From: an uncultured Bacteroidales bacterium
Lineage (GTDB): Bacteria > Bacteroidota > Bacteroidia > Bacteroidales > Muribaculaceae
Assembly: GCA_958418815.1 (NCBI GenBank)
Contig: CATZGB010000033.1
Span: forward strand, 1 to 31,359
Direction of reading: 5' to 3'
DNA length: 31,359 nt
The notes under the pieces are model-generated. The model saw only the letters and a list, made by a program, of their open reading frames with translations. It made no database searches and was not told where the DNA came from. Shown one piece after another: positions 16,389 through 23,134 of the stretch. The first letter of the stretch is position 1. Every line of letters starts with the position of its first letter. The position numbers were made by a program, and so were the translations under genes.

Positions 16389-16463
16389 AATAAATTCGGG
16401 ATTATGGGTTGATACTTTGGATTCGGTGCATCGGTCAACTCGGTTGACTTGGATGCGGTAGAT

Positions 16464-17351
16464 TTATTTGTTTTCATTGGATAGTGTGTTTTGGGTGAAA
16501 CTTTGATTTGTGAGATACTCATTCAAATCATTGAACTCGGAGTATAGTGTGGAGCGGTCAATTACGGTTGAGTCATATATGGCTGTCAACTCGGCGAGTG
16601 CTGTTTGTCCGGCGGTATCGTTGTCAAGATAGCAGTTGATAGCGGTGTAATCTTTGAGATAAGGCATAACCTTGTTGACGTTGACAACCGAGTTGAGTAT
16701 GATTGCATCTGTTCCGCTGATTATGCCGAGTGTGAGTGCGGAGAGATAATCAATGAACCCCTCGAACACGGCACACTCTGTTGAAGGGCCATCTCTCGCC
16801 CACGGCAGATATGAAATGTCCTTGCGTCCCCGGCAACCTTTGAAATAGCGGTTGCGCAGTTCGCAGCCTCCGCTGACATTCTCGAATGTCACAGCAAAAT
16901 AAAATCTACCGTTGACGCAGTAATGTGCCTCCTTGCATTTCGCCTTGGCGATGTGTGCCGGAATACCTCGCTCTTGGAGGTATGCGACAAGTGCGCGATG
17001 TTCCAGTGGCACGACCTCAAACCGCTCCATACTCGGCGCAGAGTGGTGCTTGGGATAAGAGGAAGCGACTGTCTGCACCGATGGCACCGGGCAACTGTCA
17101 GCGATGCAACGCATGAGATAGCGCAGGTCGGTTGACCGATATATCTCGGCTGCAAGGTCAATGATGTTGCCGCCTCTGCCAAGCCCGAAATCATACCAGC
17201 AGTTGAGCGCAGTATCGACCTTGAACGATGGTGTCTGTTCCTGTCGCAACGGTGATTTATACCATAGCCTTGTTCCTTTTCTCGCCGTCGGTTCATATCC
17301 GAGTTGAGACAAGAAGTCGGCTAAAGGGATTGATTTAATCTCTTTGAGCAT
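16464..17351 (-). CDS. toprim-domain DNA primase (element A)
   Basis: The 295-aa primase begins with a CHC2-like fold (about 1-70, TPSFKVDTALNCWYDFGLGRGGNIIDL) that lacks the four zinc ligands of DnaG, as is usual in mobile-element primases. The toprim domain (about 190-275) shows E197 in FEGFIDYLS and D243-x-D245 in YLDNDTAG. It would make primers for the element's own replication, perhaps during or after transfer. It lies downstream of the ATPase gene in the same leftward operon, separated by 74 bases containing a strong hairpin. Confidence 0.85.
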   Translation of the reverse strand: MLKEIKSIPLADFLSQLGYEPTARKGTRLWYKSPLRQEQTPSFKVDTALNCWYDFGLGRGGNIIDLAAEIYRSTDLRYLMRCIADSCPVPSVQTVASSYPKHHSAPSMERFEVVPLEHRALVAYLQERGIPAHIAKAKCKEAHYCVNGRFYFAVTFENVSGGCELRNRYFKGCRGRKDISYLPWARDGPSTECAVFEGFIDYLSALTLGIISGTDAIILNSVVNVNKVMPYLKDYTAINCYLDNDTAGQTALAELTAIYDSTVIDRSTLYSEFNDLNEYLTNQSFTQNTLSNENK

Positions 17352-17376
17352 ATCTAAAATTTGTGTTGGGGATTTG

Positions 17377-17421
17377 GTTCGGGTTCAGCTCACATATATA
17401 CACCCCGTACTGAACCGAACT
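17377..17421 (-). repeat. hairpin between the ATPase and primase genes
   Basis: GTTCGGGTTCAG (near 17378-17389) pairs with CTGAACCGAAC (near 17411-17421), leaving one bulged base. The loop contains CATATATAC. The plan resembles the hairpins at 7536-7613 and 9215-9292: outer GGTT/AACC-type stem and a TATATA loop. It may be a processing or attenuation site inside the operon. Confidence 0.45.
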
Positions 17422-17425
17422 TAAA

Positions 17426-18460
17426 TCAGTAATAAAAATCGGGGTTGTATGAGTATGTGCCGTTTTCCCGGATTACCATCCGTTTGTTCATTAGAAAAGA
17501 TTTCAGTTTCGTTACCTTGCCGTCGCCATATGGAAACCCACAGGCGGCATAGGCTCTCTTGATGCTGTCCTCACAGTTCTGACACCCTTTTATAGCGCCG
17601 TTGGCAAATGCCATTTCAAGAGCCTGTCGGTGCTGTTCGGGCGAAAGCTCCGAGTATGAGAAGGTCTGAACCTTTGACTTCCCGGCAAAGGTGTAATCGG
17701 CGGCAATCTCCGGAAGTCCTGCCTCGTTGACGATGAAAGCAAAGGGCGGAAAATCCATCGAGCGGATACACGATGCCGAAACCTCCGTCACCTCGCTATC
17801 GGTCGTGCTTTTGCAGACTTGCAGAACCGTCTCCGCTTTGTTGTTGAGTTCGGTGCCGACATGACCGAGCACGTTGTCATCGCTCTTGTTAAGGTGCAGA
17901 ACCGTGTGTATGTGTATCTGATACTTGTCAGTCCACTCCATGAGCTTGCCTATTAGTCGTGATGATTCAATGGCATTGTTGATGTCGAACATAAGGTCGC
18001 GGATTCCGTCAATAATCACCAGTCCGATATTGGGTGTGTTTGCGATAGCATTGTCGATAAGTTCAAGGCGCAAATCGGGCGTAATGGCGCGGAGCTGGGC
18101 GAATATCAGATTTTCCGGATGGCTGTCAAGTGGTAGCCCGGCGAGCTGAAGTGCACGTTGCATGATTCGCTGGCAGTGGTGTGGACTTTGCTCGGTATCG
18201 AAATAAAGGATTGTCCGTTTGTCATCGGGAAACTCGGCGATATAGCGCAAAACCTCTCCATTGGTAAGTGCAGCCGCAAGAATCGCACTCACGTTGAACG
18301 TCTTTTTACTTTTCGCCTTTCCGGTCGATGCCGAGAAGTTTCCAAGTGTGCCGATAACCGATCCGTTGCAAAAGAGAACCTCAGGACTTTTGGCTATCTC
18401 ATCGGTCACTCTGAGCTGATACGACTGCCAGAGTTTGTTCAATTCTTTCGCGTCCATCAT
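17426..18460 (-). CDS. RecA-like AAA ATPase, RepA/DnaB-type (element A)
   Basis: The 344-aa protein has a RecA-type ATPase core. The P-loop is a variant, STGKAKSKKT (45-54). A second strand, TILYFDTEQ (83-91), carries the glutamate region, and Walker B is GLVIIDGI (146-153) with D151. The C-terminal part (about 270-344) reads as a winged-helix-like tail. It resembles the RepA/AAA_25 helicase-like ATPases that accompany primases in plasmids and mobilizable elements. Its start overlaps the stop of the HTH gene by 4 bases (ATGA), so the two are coupled. A DnaB-like helicase role is inferred from the family. Confidence 0.82.
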   Translation of the reverse strand: MMDAKELNKLWQSYQLRVTDEIAKSPEVLFCNGSVIGTLGNFSASTGKAKSKKTFNVSAILAAALTNGEVLRYIAEFPDDKRTILYFDTEQSPHHCQRIMQRALQLAGLPLDSHPENLIFAQLRAITPDLRLELIDNAIANTPNIGLVIIDGIRDLMFDINNAIESSRLIGKLMEWTDKYQIHIHTVLHLNKSDDNVLGHVGTELNNKAETVLQVCKSTTDSEVTEVSASCIRSMDFPPFAFIVNEAGLPEIAADYTFAGKSKVQTFSYSELSPEQHRQALEMAFANGAIKGCQNCEDSIKRAYAACGFPYGDGKVTKLKSFLMNKRMVIRENGTYSYNPDFYY

Positions 18461-18768
18461 TTTCTATCCCTTTCAAGTATCAGACGTTCGACATCGCTCT
18501 GGCGATAGCACACCTTCTTACCGACCTTCACCGGAATTAGAATCTTGTTCTTGTTCCAGTTCCAGAGGGTGGTGTGGCACACGCCGAATTTCTCCATCAC
18601 CTCCTTCTTGGTGAGCAGAACCTCCTGTGCCGCGCTGACCATAGCGGGAAGAAGCTCGGCTTTGGCTGCCTCGATTGTCTGCTTTATCAGTTCAACGAGG
18701 TCAGCAAGTTTAACATTGACCGTGACATCGGTCACACCGCTGTTGATTAACTCTAAAAGATTTGTCAT
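18457..18768 (-). CDS. helix-turn-helix (excisionase-type) protein (element A)
   Basis: The 103-aa protein ends in a MerR-like HTH_17 domain (about 50-103): LTKKEVMEKFGVCHTTLWNWNK, followed by a wing with VGKKVCYRQSDV. The N-terminal half is a helical extension that aligns with the HTH protein at 26856 (VNVKLADLVELI against LNVRLSDLHQLV). The frame extends to a TTG at 18780, but the ATG at 18768 gives the same N-terminus as the homologue and is preferred. It is probably the first gene of the replication operon and may act as excisionase or as a regulator of that operon. A promoter lies upstream at 18861-18891. Confidence 0.85.
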   Translation of the reverse strand: MTNLLELINSGVTDVTVNVKLADLVELIKQTIEAAKAELLPAMVSAAQEVLLTKKEVMEKFGVCHTTLWNWNKNKILIPVKVGKKVCYRQSDVERLILERDRK

Positions 18769-18860
18769 AGGCAAATACAATGTCGCCGATTGTTAAACGA
18801 CCAAACGACTCCGACGACTTTATGAACCGTTCAGCCACTGTCCCGGTCGGAACAGCGATG

Positions 18861-18891
18861 CAAAGATAAAGGACAAACGCCCGCTTTGCAA
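18861..18891 (-). promoter_or_regulatory. promoter of the element A replication operon
   Basis: On the minus strand, -33 TTG (18891-18889) and -7 TATCTTTG (18868-18861) are 20 bases apart. The transcript would begin near 18854 and leave a leader of about 85 bases before the ATG at 18768. Confidence 0.6.
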
Positions 18892-18923
18892 TAGCTAAAA
18901 CGCTTCATATCAGCAATATAAAT

Positions 18924-18963
18924 TCGTTTAATTTCGTTGGCGTAATTAAACGAATTAAACGAA
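18924..18963. repeat. AATTAAACGA repeats upstream of the replication promoter
   Basis: TCGTTTAATT (18924-18933) is followed by AATTAAACGA (18944-18953) in inverted orientation and by a second direct copy (18953-18962) with a 9-base step. They lie about 35-70 bases upstream of the -33 box. They could be operator or origin iterons for the HTH or ATPase protein. Confidence 0.45.
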
Positions 18964-18998
18964 CTGAATAGCCGCGAATCACAACTGCCGAAAATGAA

Positions 18999-19031
18999 AA
19001 AAGCCACCCGACCGCAAAGGTCAGATGGCTT
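18999..19031 (-). terminator. terminator of the 328-aa gene
   Basis: On the minus strand AAGCCA ... GACC-TTTGC-GGTC ... TGGCTT folds into a two-step stem followed by TTTTTTCATTTT. It lies 22 bases past the stop of the leftward gene at 19053. Confidence 0.65.
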
Positions 19032-19052
19032 CAATATGGTGAATTTCCGGCG

Positions 19053-20033
19053 TTATGCCGCCTCAAAATGGTTTCTGATATTGTCGAGATTCTTTTTATC
19101 CTGCCCCATATCAATCATGCGCTTGCCTCCCATCATCGGAGTGGTGAGCTGCTGGTGGGCTTTCTGCACTCCGCGCAGACCGACAAACTTGTATTCAGGA
19201 TAATGTTCAGACAGGGCATCGTGGAATGTGGAGATGTCGCAACTGCGTATGTGCGAATCCTCGTGAAGATAGATATATAGCATGGCGAGGTCATTGCCGC
19301 TCGACCGGAGTTTCAGGAACTCCGATATTTTACCCTTTATACGGTCTGTGTTGTCGGGAATGAGGTTGTCAAGGGTTTCGCGGATTTTTTTCCTGCCGCG
19401 CTTCTTCGACTCTTTCTTTTCATCGGTCACTTCGGCTGCTTCATCATCAGTCAGAGCAGCCTCCGGTCTTTCTTCCTCCATTTCCTCAATGACGGTGTCG
19501 GTAACCGGCACAATGCTTCCCATAGATTTCTGAATTTTTCGGAACTCCCGCCAATCTTCTCTTGTGCGGTGTCCGTTGACTATGCTCATTTGGATTGTCA
19601 CAAGAATCATAAAGCGTGCTTTTATACGGTCAGACAGACCGGTATCCTTGTCCTGTATCATTTCTTCGTTGTATGATACGACAGTTTCCCAGCTGTTGCC
19701 GAAATACATCCATGCCAGCATCGCAGGAACAATGGAGTCTGGCTTCTGCGACTGGAACCCATCGACAAGTGTAGAGGCTATGTCGGCATCTCTCAAAAAT
19801 TTCTCTATGGAATCCAGATCCTTAGGATTCTTCTCCGACATTTTAGCCATGACAACGTTGGCATATCCCGGAGCTGCTAACTGAGCATATTCAAATATCT
19901 GTATAAAACCGGAACGGTCGCGCTTACTTACTTCCTCGGCGAAAGCGCAGTATTCCTCGCGGTGGGTGTCAAGCCACTCCTTGACCATTTCCTTGAATTT
20001 CTCGTGCTTGATTGTACGGGGTTTAATTTTCAT
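19053..20033 (-). CDS. 328-aa hypothetical protein at the element end
   Basis: The protein has a helical N-terminal domain (about 1-165), an acidic linker (about 175-200, EEMEEERPEAALTDDEAAE), a basic patch KKESKKRGRKKIRE, and a C-terminal domain (about 215-328) ending in DKKNLDNIRNHFEAA. No catalytic motif was recognised. The basic patch suggests nucleic-acid contact. The frame extends nine codons to an ATG at 20060, but that start is buried in a GCGGGA/TCCCGC hairpin (20049-20068). The ATG at 20033 has an A-rich upstream, so it is preferred. It lies between the replication operon and the candidate right att site and diverges from integrase B. It could be an excision or replication factor. 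Confidence 0.7.
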   Translation of the reverse strand: MKIKPRTIKHEKFKEMVKEWLDTHREEYCAFAEEVSKRDRSGFIQIFEYAQLAAPGYANVVMAKMSEKNPKDLDSIEKFLRDADIASTLVDGFQSQKPDSIVPAMLAWMYFGNSWETVVSYNEEMIQDKDTGLSDRIKARFMILVTIQMSIVNGHRTREDWREFRKIQKSMGSIVPVTDTVIEEMEEERPEAALTDDEAAEVTDEKKESKKRGRKKIRETLDNLIPDNTDRIKGKISEFLKLRSSGNDLAMLYIYLHEDSHIRSCDISTFHDALSEHYPEYKFVGLRGVQKAHQQLTTPMMGGKRMIDMGQDKKNLDNIRNHFEAA

Positions 20034-20048
20034 ATTGTGATGTAAACG

Positions 20049-20068
20049 GCGGGACTTCATTATCCCGC
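20049..20068. promoter_or_regulatory. hairpin upstream of the 328-aa gene
   Basis: GCGGGA (20049-20054) and TCCCGC (20063-20068) pair perfectly around the alternative ATG at 20060. It could limit translation from that start. The rest of the gene-free stretch 20061-20540 holds the arm repeats, the hairpin, the core copy and the integrase B promoter listed separately. Confidence 0.35.
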
Positions 20069-20195
20069 AATCTACAAACCGACAACCCGATTGAATGGTT
20101 CACTCGCCGTGCTTTATTAAAAAATGCAAAAAGATTTATTTTCCGTTCATTCAGTTGCGTCAAGGCTGGTTCAGCACCGTCCAAACGCCTCTCTC

Positions 20196-20217
20196 ATAGG
20201 TAACTTTATAGGGAACT
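20196..20217 (+). repeat. ATAGGTAACTTT repeats, right end of element A
   Basis: A perfect ATAGGTAACTTT (20196-20207) is followed directly by ATAGGGAACT (20208-20217), the same tandem plan as at 5916-5939. This is the second of only two places where the motif was seen, just inside the proposed right boundary. Confidence 0.55.
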
Positions 20218-20238
20218 CGGCAAAATTAGAGTGAAAGT

Positions 20239-20279
20239 AAAATCGCCAAGTAGTTGATATTTAACTACTTGGCGATTTT
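20239..20279. terminator. 17-bp perfect hairpin next to the core repeat
   Basis: AAAATCGCCAAGTAGTT (20239-20255) and AACTACTTGGCGATTTT (20263-20279) are perfect complements with a 7-base loop. It lies four bases before the 17-base core copy. Its sequence differs from the hairpin at 5748-5786, but its position and A/T-rich base are the same. Confidence 0.6.
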
Positions 20280-20283
20280 GCAG

Positions 20284-20300
20284 GTGGTGCCACCAGAACC
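20284..20300 (+). repeat. candidate att core, right copy of element A and left copy of element B
   Basis: GTGGTGCCACCAGAACC differs from 5786-5802 only at position 14 (A for C). It would be the junction between elements A and B. Confidence 0.5.
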
Positions 20301-20309
20301 TGAGTTTCT

Positions 20310-20437
20310 GAATGAATACGAATGAATTTGAATGACTTGTTTAGGCAAAGTATTGAATAATAGCGCAATATGAACTTTGATGAATTTTGCCTGTTTTCAG
20401 ATTTATTCAAAAAACGTGGTGACCTACGTGGTGACCC
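20310..20437 (+). repeat. GAATGAAT block and GTGGTGAC arm-type repeats before integrase B
   Basis: GAATGAATACGAATGA (20310-20325) is followed by tandem ACGTGGTGACCT (20414-20425) and ACGTGGTGACCC (20426-20437). The same set, in the same order and orientation, occurs at 5578-5730 on the far side of element A. The last repeat ends three bases before the -33 box of integrase B, so integrase binding could control its own promoter. Confidence 0.55.
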
Positions 20438-20440
20438 GAC

Positions 20441-20472
20441 TTGACAAATTGCGGTTTGGGTTGTTATATTTG
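20441..20472 (+). promoter_or_regulatory. promoter of integrase B
   Basis: The -33 TTG (20441-20443) and -7 TATATTTG (20465-20472) are 21 bases apart. The transcript would start near 20479, about 60 bases before the chosen ATG. Confidence 0.6.
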
Positions 20473-20540
20473 AAGAACCAAAGTGGCTGATTGTGAACGA
20501 ATGCAAACGCCACCATTCTGAAATTTATAATATCGAAGAT

Positions 20541-22004
20541 ATGACAAAATCACCCTCTCCGAAAAAACTGACCCCGTTTCATGTCCGCACCAAGGATTTG
20601 AAGAAGGACATTGCAACCCTCTTTATACGCATTCATACCCGCAAGGTTGATGTACTGATTTCGACCATGCTTCAGGTTGAGGTTGCCGACTGGCAGAAGG
20701 CTACGGCATCGCCCCGCGCATGGCTGGTACATCAGAAGAAGAATTATCAGCTTCATGCCAAGCTCACGCAGATTGAGGGCATAGTCAAGGCTCATCTCGC
20801 AAAGGTGAATTTTGACCGCGAGGCTCTCGACATGGATGTGCGCTATATCTCAGAGCCGGAGAAAGTGGACGCTGAACGCCGGGCGATGGAGGAAGCCGCC
20901 GAGGCCGAGCGTAAGGCTATCGCCAAACGTGAGGCGGCGAAAGAAAAAGCCCGCAAGAAAGCCGAGGAAAAGAAACGTATCGAGGATGAGAAGAACCGCC
21001 TTATCTGGCCGTTCCTCGTTCAGTTTGTCGATGACATCAAGAGCGGGGCGCGGAAGATTGGCAGTGACGACTATGCCCCCGGCACCTGCAAGGCATGGAA
21101 AAGTTTTGTCGGTGTCTATGAAGGTTTTGACCCATTGCACAAATTCGGGTGGGCGGATATTGACCGTGCGTTTGTGTCGCGCTACATCAACTACTTGCAG
21201 AAGCACGGTTACATGGCAAAGGTTGTCAACAAGCATCTGACAAATCTGAAGGCTCTTATCAACGCGGCATTCATTGACGGCGTACACGATAACCAACGTG
21301 CGGCTGCTCTCATTGTCAAGAAAAAGATTGAAGACCGCGACAAGGCTGTCGAGATTTATCTCACCGAGGAGGAATTGCAAGCCCTCTACGAAATGCCACT
21401 GGCCGGAAAGAAGGAGCATATCCGTGATGTTTTTCTCATCGGCTGCTACACCTGTCAGCGAGTGAGCGATTACAACAATCTCAACGCCGACAACTTTGAG
21501 ACCACCCGAAAGGGAACGCGCATCATCCGACTTGTCCAGCAGAAGACCAAGACCGAGGTTACCATACCTATTCTCAACGAGAATCTTATCACCATCTGCG
21601 AGAAGTATGGCTACAACATTCCGAAAGCCAACGAGCAGGTGCTGAATCGCTACATCAAGGATATTCTCAAAGAACTGTCGGAGCAGTTGCCATCGCTGAA
21701 AGAGAAAGTACCGACCAAGCTCACCATGAAGCAGAAGGAGGCATTGAGAAAAGAGAAGAAGGAGCCGGAGACCGACCTCAACGGCAACGTGATTGTGCCA
21801 CGCTATGAGTGTGTGACAAGCCACACCGCCCGACGCACCGGCATCACCAATATGTATCTCAGCCACAGATACACTATCCTCCAGATGATGCATGTCAGCG
21901 GTCACAAGACGCAAAAGACCTTCATGGACTACATCAAGCTCTCATCCGAGGAGATAGCCGATGAAATCGCCGCCATGTCCAAGAAAGAGAATGATATGTG
22001 GTAA
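20541..22004 (+). CDS. tyrosine-type site-specific integrase (integrase B)
   Basis: From the ATG at 20541 the protein is 487 aa. The frame extends to a GTG at 20493, but that lies close to the start of transcription and the longer form adds residues absent from integrase A, so the ATG is preferred. The layout matches integrase A: arm-binding-like N-terminus, Lys/Glu-rich coiled coil (about 112-150), core-binding domain, catalytic domain. Catalytic residues are R307, K335, H428, R431, H455 and Y464. The C-terminal half is nearly the same as integrase A, while the N-terminal arm-binding region differs more, in line with the different arm-type repeats near each gene. It should integrate and excise element B. 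Confidence 0.93.
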   Translation: MTKSPSPKKLTPFHVRTKDLKKDIATLFIRIHTRKVDVLISTMLQVEVADWQKATASPRAWLVHQKKNYQLHAKLTQIEGIVKAHLAKVNFDREALDMDVRYISEPEKVDAERRAMEEAAEAERKAIAKREAAKEKARKKAEEKKRIEDEKNRLIWPFLVQFVDDIKSGARKIGSDDYAPGTCKAWKSFVGVYEGFDPLHKFGWADIDRAFVSRYINYLQKHGYMAKVVNKHLTNLKALINAAFIDGVHDNQRAAALIVKKKIEDRDKAVEIYLTEEELQALYEMPLAGKKEHIRDVFLIGCYTCQRVSDYNNLNADNFETTRKGTRIIRLVQQKTKTEVTIPILNENLITICEKYGYNIPKANEQVLNRYIKDILKELSEQLPSLKEKVPTKLTMKQKEALRKEKKEPETDLNGNVIVPRYECVTSHTARRTGITNMYLSHRYTILQMMHVSGHKTQKTFMDYIKLSSEEIADEIAAMSKKENDMW

Positions 22005-22058
22005 ATGCCATAACAATTTAAGAGTAAGCATATTGGCAGTTTTATCCCCATCAGGGTT

Positions 22059-22108
22059 GATTTACTTGCTCCCAAATATTCTTAAGAATATTTGGGAGCA
22101 AGTAAATC
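22059..22108. terminator. 50-base perfect palindrome after integrase B
   Basis: GATTTACTTGCTCCCAAAT and the next six bases (22059-22083) are followed without spacer by their exact reverse complement (22084-22108): 25 of 25 pairs. TTTT follows on the plus strand and AACC on the other. It probably terminates the integrase transcript and may form a cruciform or bind a protein dimer. It separates integrase B from the ATPase-protease pair. Confidence 0.7.
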
Positions 22109-22147
22109 TTTTACCATTGAAAAGCCGTTTATATCAATAAAAATTAG

Positions 22148-22155
22148 TAACTTTG
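22148..22155 (+). promoter_or_regulatory. -7 box TAACTTTG for the ATPase-protease operon
   Basis: TAACTTTG fits TAnnTTTG and ends 16 bases before the ATG at 22172. The expected -33 region contains GTTT (22127-22130) rather than a clean TTG. Confidence 0.5.
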
Positions 22156-22171
22156 CATATTAAAAACTGAT

Positions 22172-23131
22172 ATGGCAACCTCTGAGCAGATTCTTAGTTT
22201 GATAAAAAGTCATATCGATGGCGATAACGATCGATTTAAGACTTTGGCACTTCAGCTATCAGTGGCTGAGGCGAAGGCTGGTCATACTGTTTTTTCACGT
22301 GCGATTAAAGATTTATTGACAAAATCTAATTTACGAGTTTTTAGACCCACATTTAAGCAACTTTCAGCAGATATCTCTGAGTATTTACTTTTAGGAAAAG
22401 ATGATGCGACTATGGCATCATTAGTAATATCCAAGGCCATTGAGGATAAAATCAAACGTATTATCTTGGAGTATATTCAACGAGAAAAACTTCAAAAATA
22501 TAATCTCGAGAATAGGCATAAAGTTCTACTCTATGGGCCTTCTGGAACTGGGAAAACAATGTCCGCGTCTGTAATTGCGAATGAATTACATTTGCCCTTA
22601 TACATTGTACGACTTGAGAAGATTGTGACTAAATTTATGGGTGAAACCAGTTTGAAACTGTCAAAAGTCTTTGATTGCATATCTCAACTTCCAGGTGTGT
22701 ATCTATTTGATGAATTTGATGCCATTGGGCATCAAAGAGGATACGATAATGAGGTGGGAGAGATGAGACGGGTTCTTAATACATTCCTCCAATTAATGGA
22801 ACGAGAATCATCAAATAGTATAATTGTAGCAGCAACTAATGATGTCGAATCATTAGATAAAGCATTGTTCCGTCGTTTTGATGATGTAATCGAATATCAG
22901 TTGCCAGAAATACCAGTAATCGAAAGATTAATAGAAAACACGTTTGTTGATTTCAAATTAATCGGAAAGATAAATGAATTATCGCAATTATTAAAAGGAA
23001 GAAGTTGTGCAGATATAGTTGAGATATGCCGAGATGCAATAAAGTCTCACATCCTTGACAATATGGAACTTTCCGTTTCAAACATTATATCTTTGATTGA
23101 TTCTAGGACGAATATTTGCAAAATTGGATAA
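22172..23131 (+). CDS. ietA: AAA+ ATPase, IetA-like defence component
   Basis: The 319-aa protein has a helical N-terminus (about 1-105) and an AAA+ module. Walker A is GPSGTGKT (122-129), Walker B is LFDEFD (178-183), sensor 1 is N223 in AATND, and the arginine finger region is R234-R235 in LFRRFDD. The FtsH/proteasomal-type signature suggests a hexamer. The stop is followed after 3 bases by the subtilisin-like protease gene. This pair of small AAA ATPase and S8 protease is the layout of the IetAS anti-phage system. The AT-rich composition, unlike the flanking mobilization genes, supports recent gain as cargo. The symbol rests on gene pairing and domain content, not on an alignment. Confidence 0.75.
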   Translation: MATSEQILSLIKSHIDGDNDRFKTLALQLSVAEAKAGHTVFSRAIKDLLTKSNLRVFRPTFKQLSADISEYLLLGKDDATMASLVISKAIEDKIKRIILEYIQREKLQKYNLENRHKVLLYGPSGTGKTMSASVIANELHLPLYIVRLEKIVTKFMGETSLKLSKVFDCISQLPGVYLFDEFDAIGHQRGYDNEVGEMRRVLNTFLQLMERESSNSIIVAATNDVESLDKALFRRFDDVIEYQLPEIPVIERLIENTFVDFKLIGKINELSQLLKGRSCADIVEICRDAIKSHILDNMELSVSNIISLIDSRTNICKIG

Positions 23132-23134
23132 TCC

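Larger units (their letters stand above)
5786..20300. mobile_element. candidate integrated mobilizable element A (about 14.5 kb)
   Basis: The element is bounded by the 17-base direct repeats at 5786-5802 and 20284-20300, with ATAGGTAACTTT arm-like repeats just inside both ends (5916-5939 and 20196-20217). It carries integrase A at the left end and a replication and mobilization module reading leftward from the right end, so in circular form int and the replication genes would diverge from attP. Cargo in the middle is an AAA ATPase, a two-component system and an outer membrane protein. There are no conjugation-pore genes. The boundaries are inferred. Confidence 0.55.

Noticed and set aside
13608..16461. 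Many plus-strand frames opposite the mobilization operon
   Set aside because: The minus-strand frames carry relaxase, MobC and DUF3408-like motifs; the plus-strand frames are shadows.
18769..18780. TTG start for the element A HTH protein
   Set aside because: The ATG at 18768 gives an N-terminus that lines up with the element B homologue.
20493..20540. GTG start giving a 16-residue longer integrase B
   Set aside because: It lies within the expected leader close to the transcript start, and the extra residues are absent from integrase A.
20850..21914. 354-codon open frame antisense to integrase B
   Set aside because: It is a shadow of a GC-rich integrase gene. The sense frame has all catalytic residues, and a similar antisense frame (6766-7377) lies opposite the same part of integrase A.
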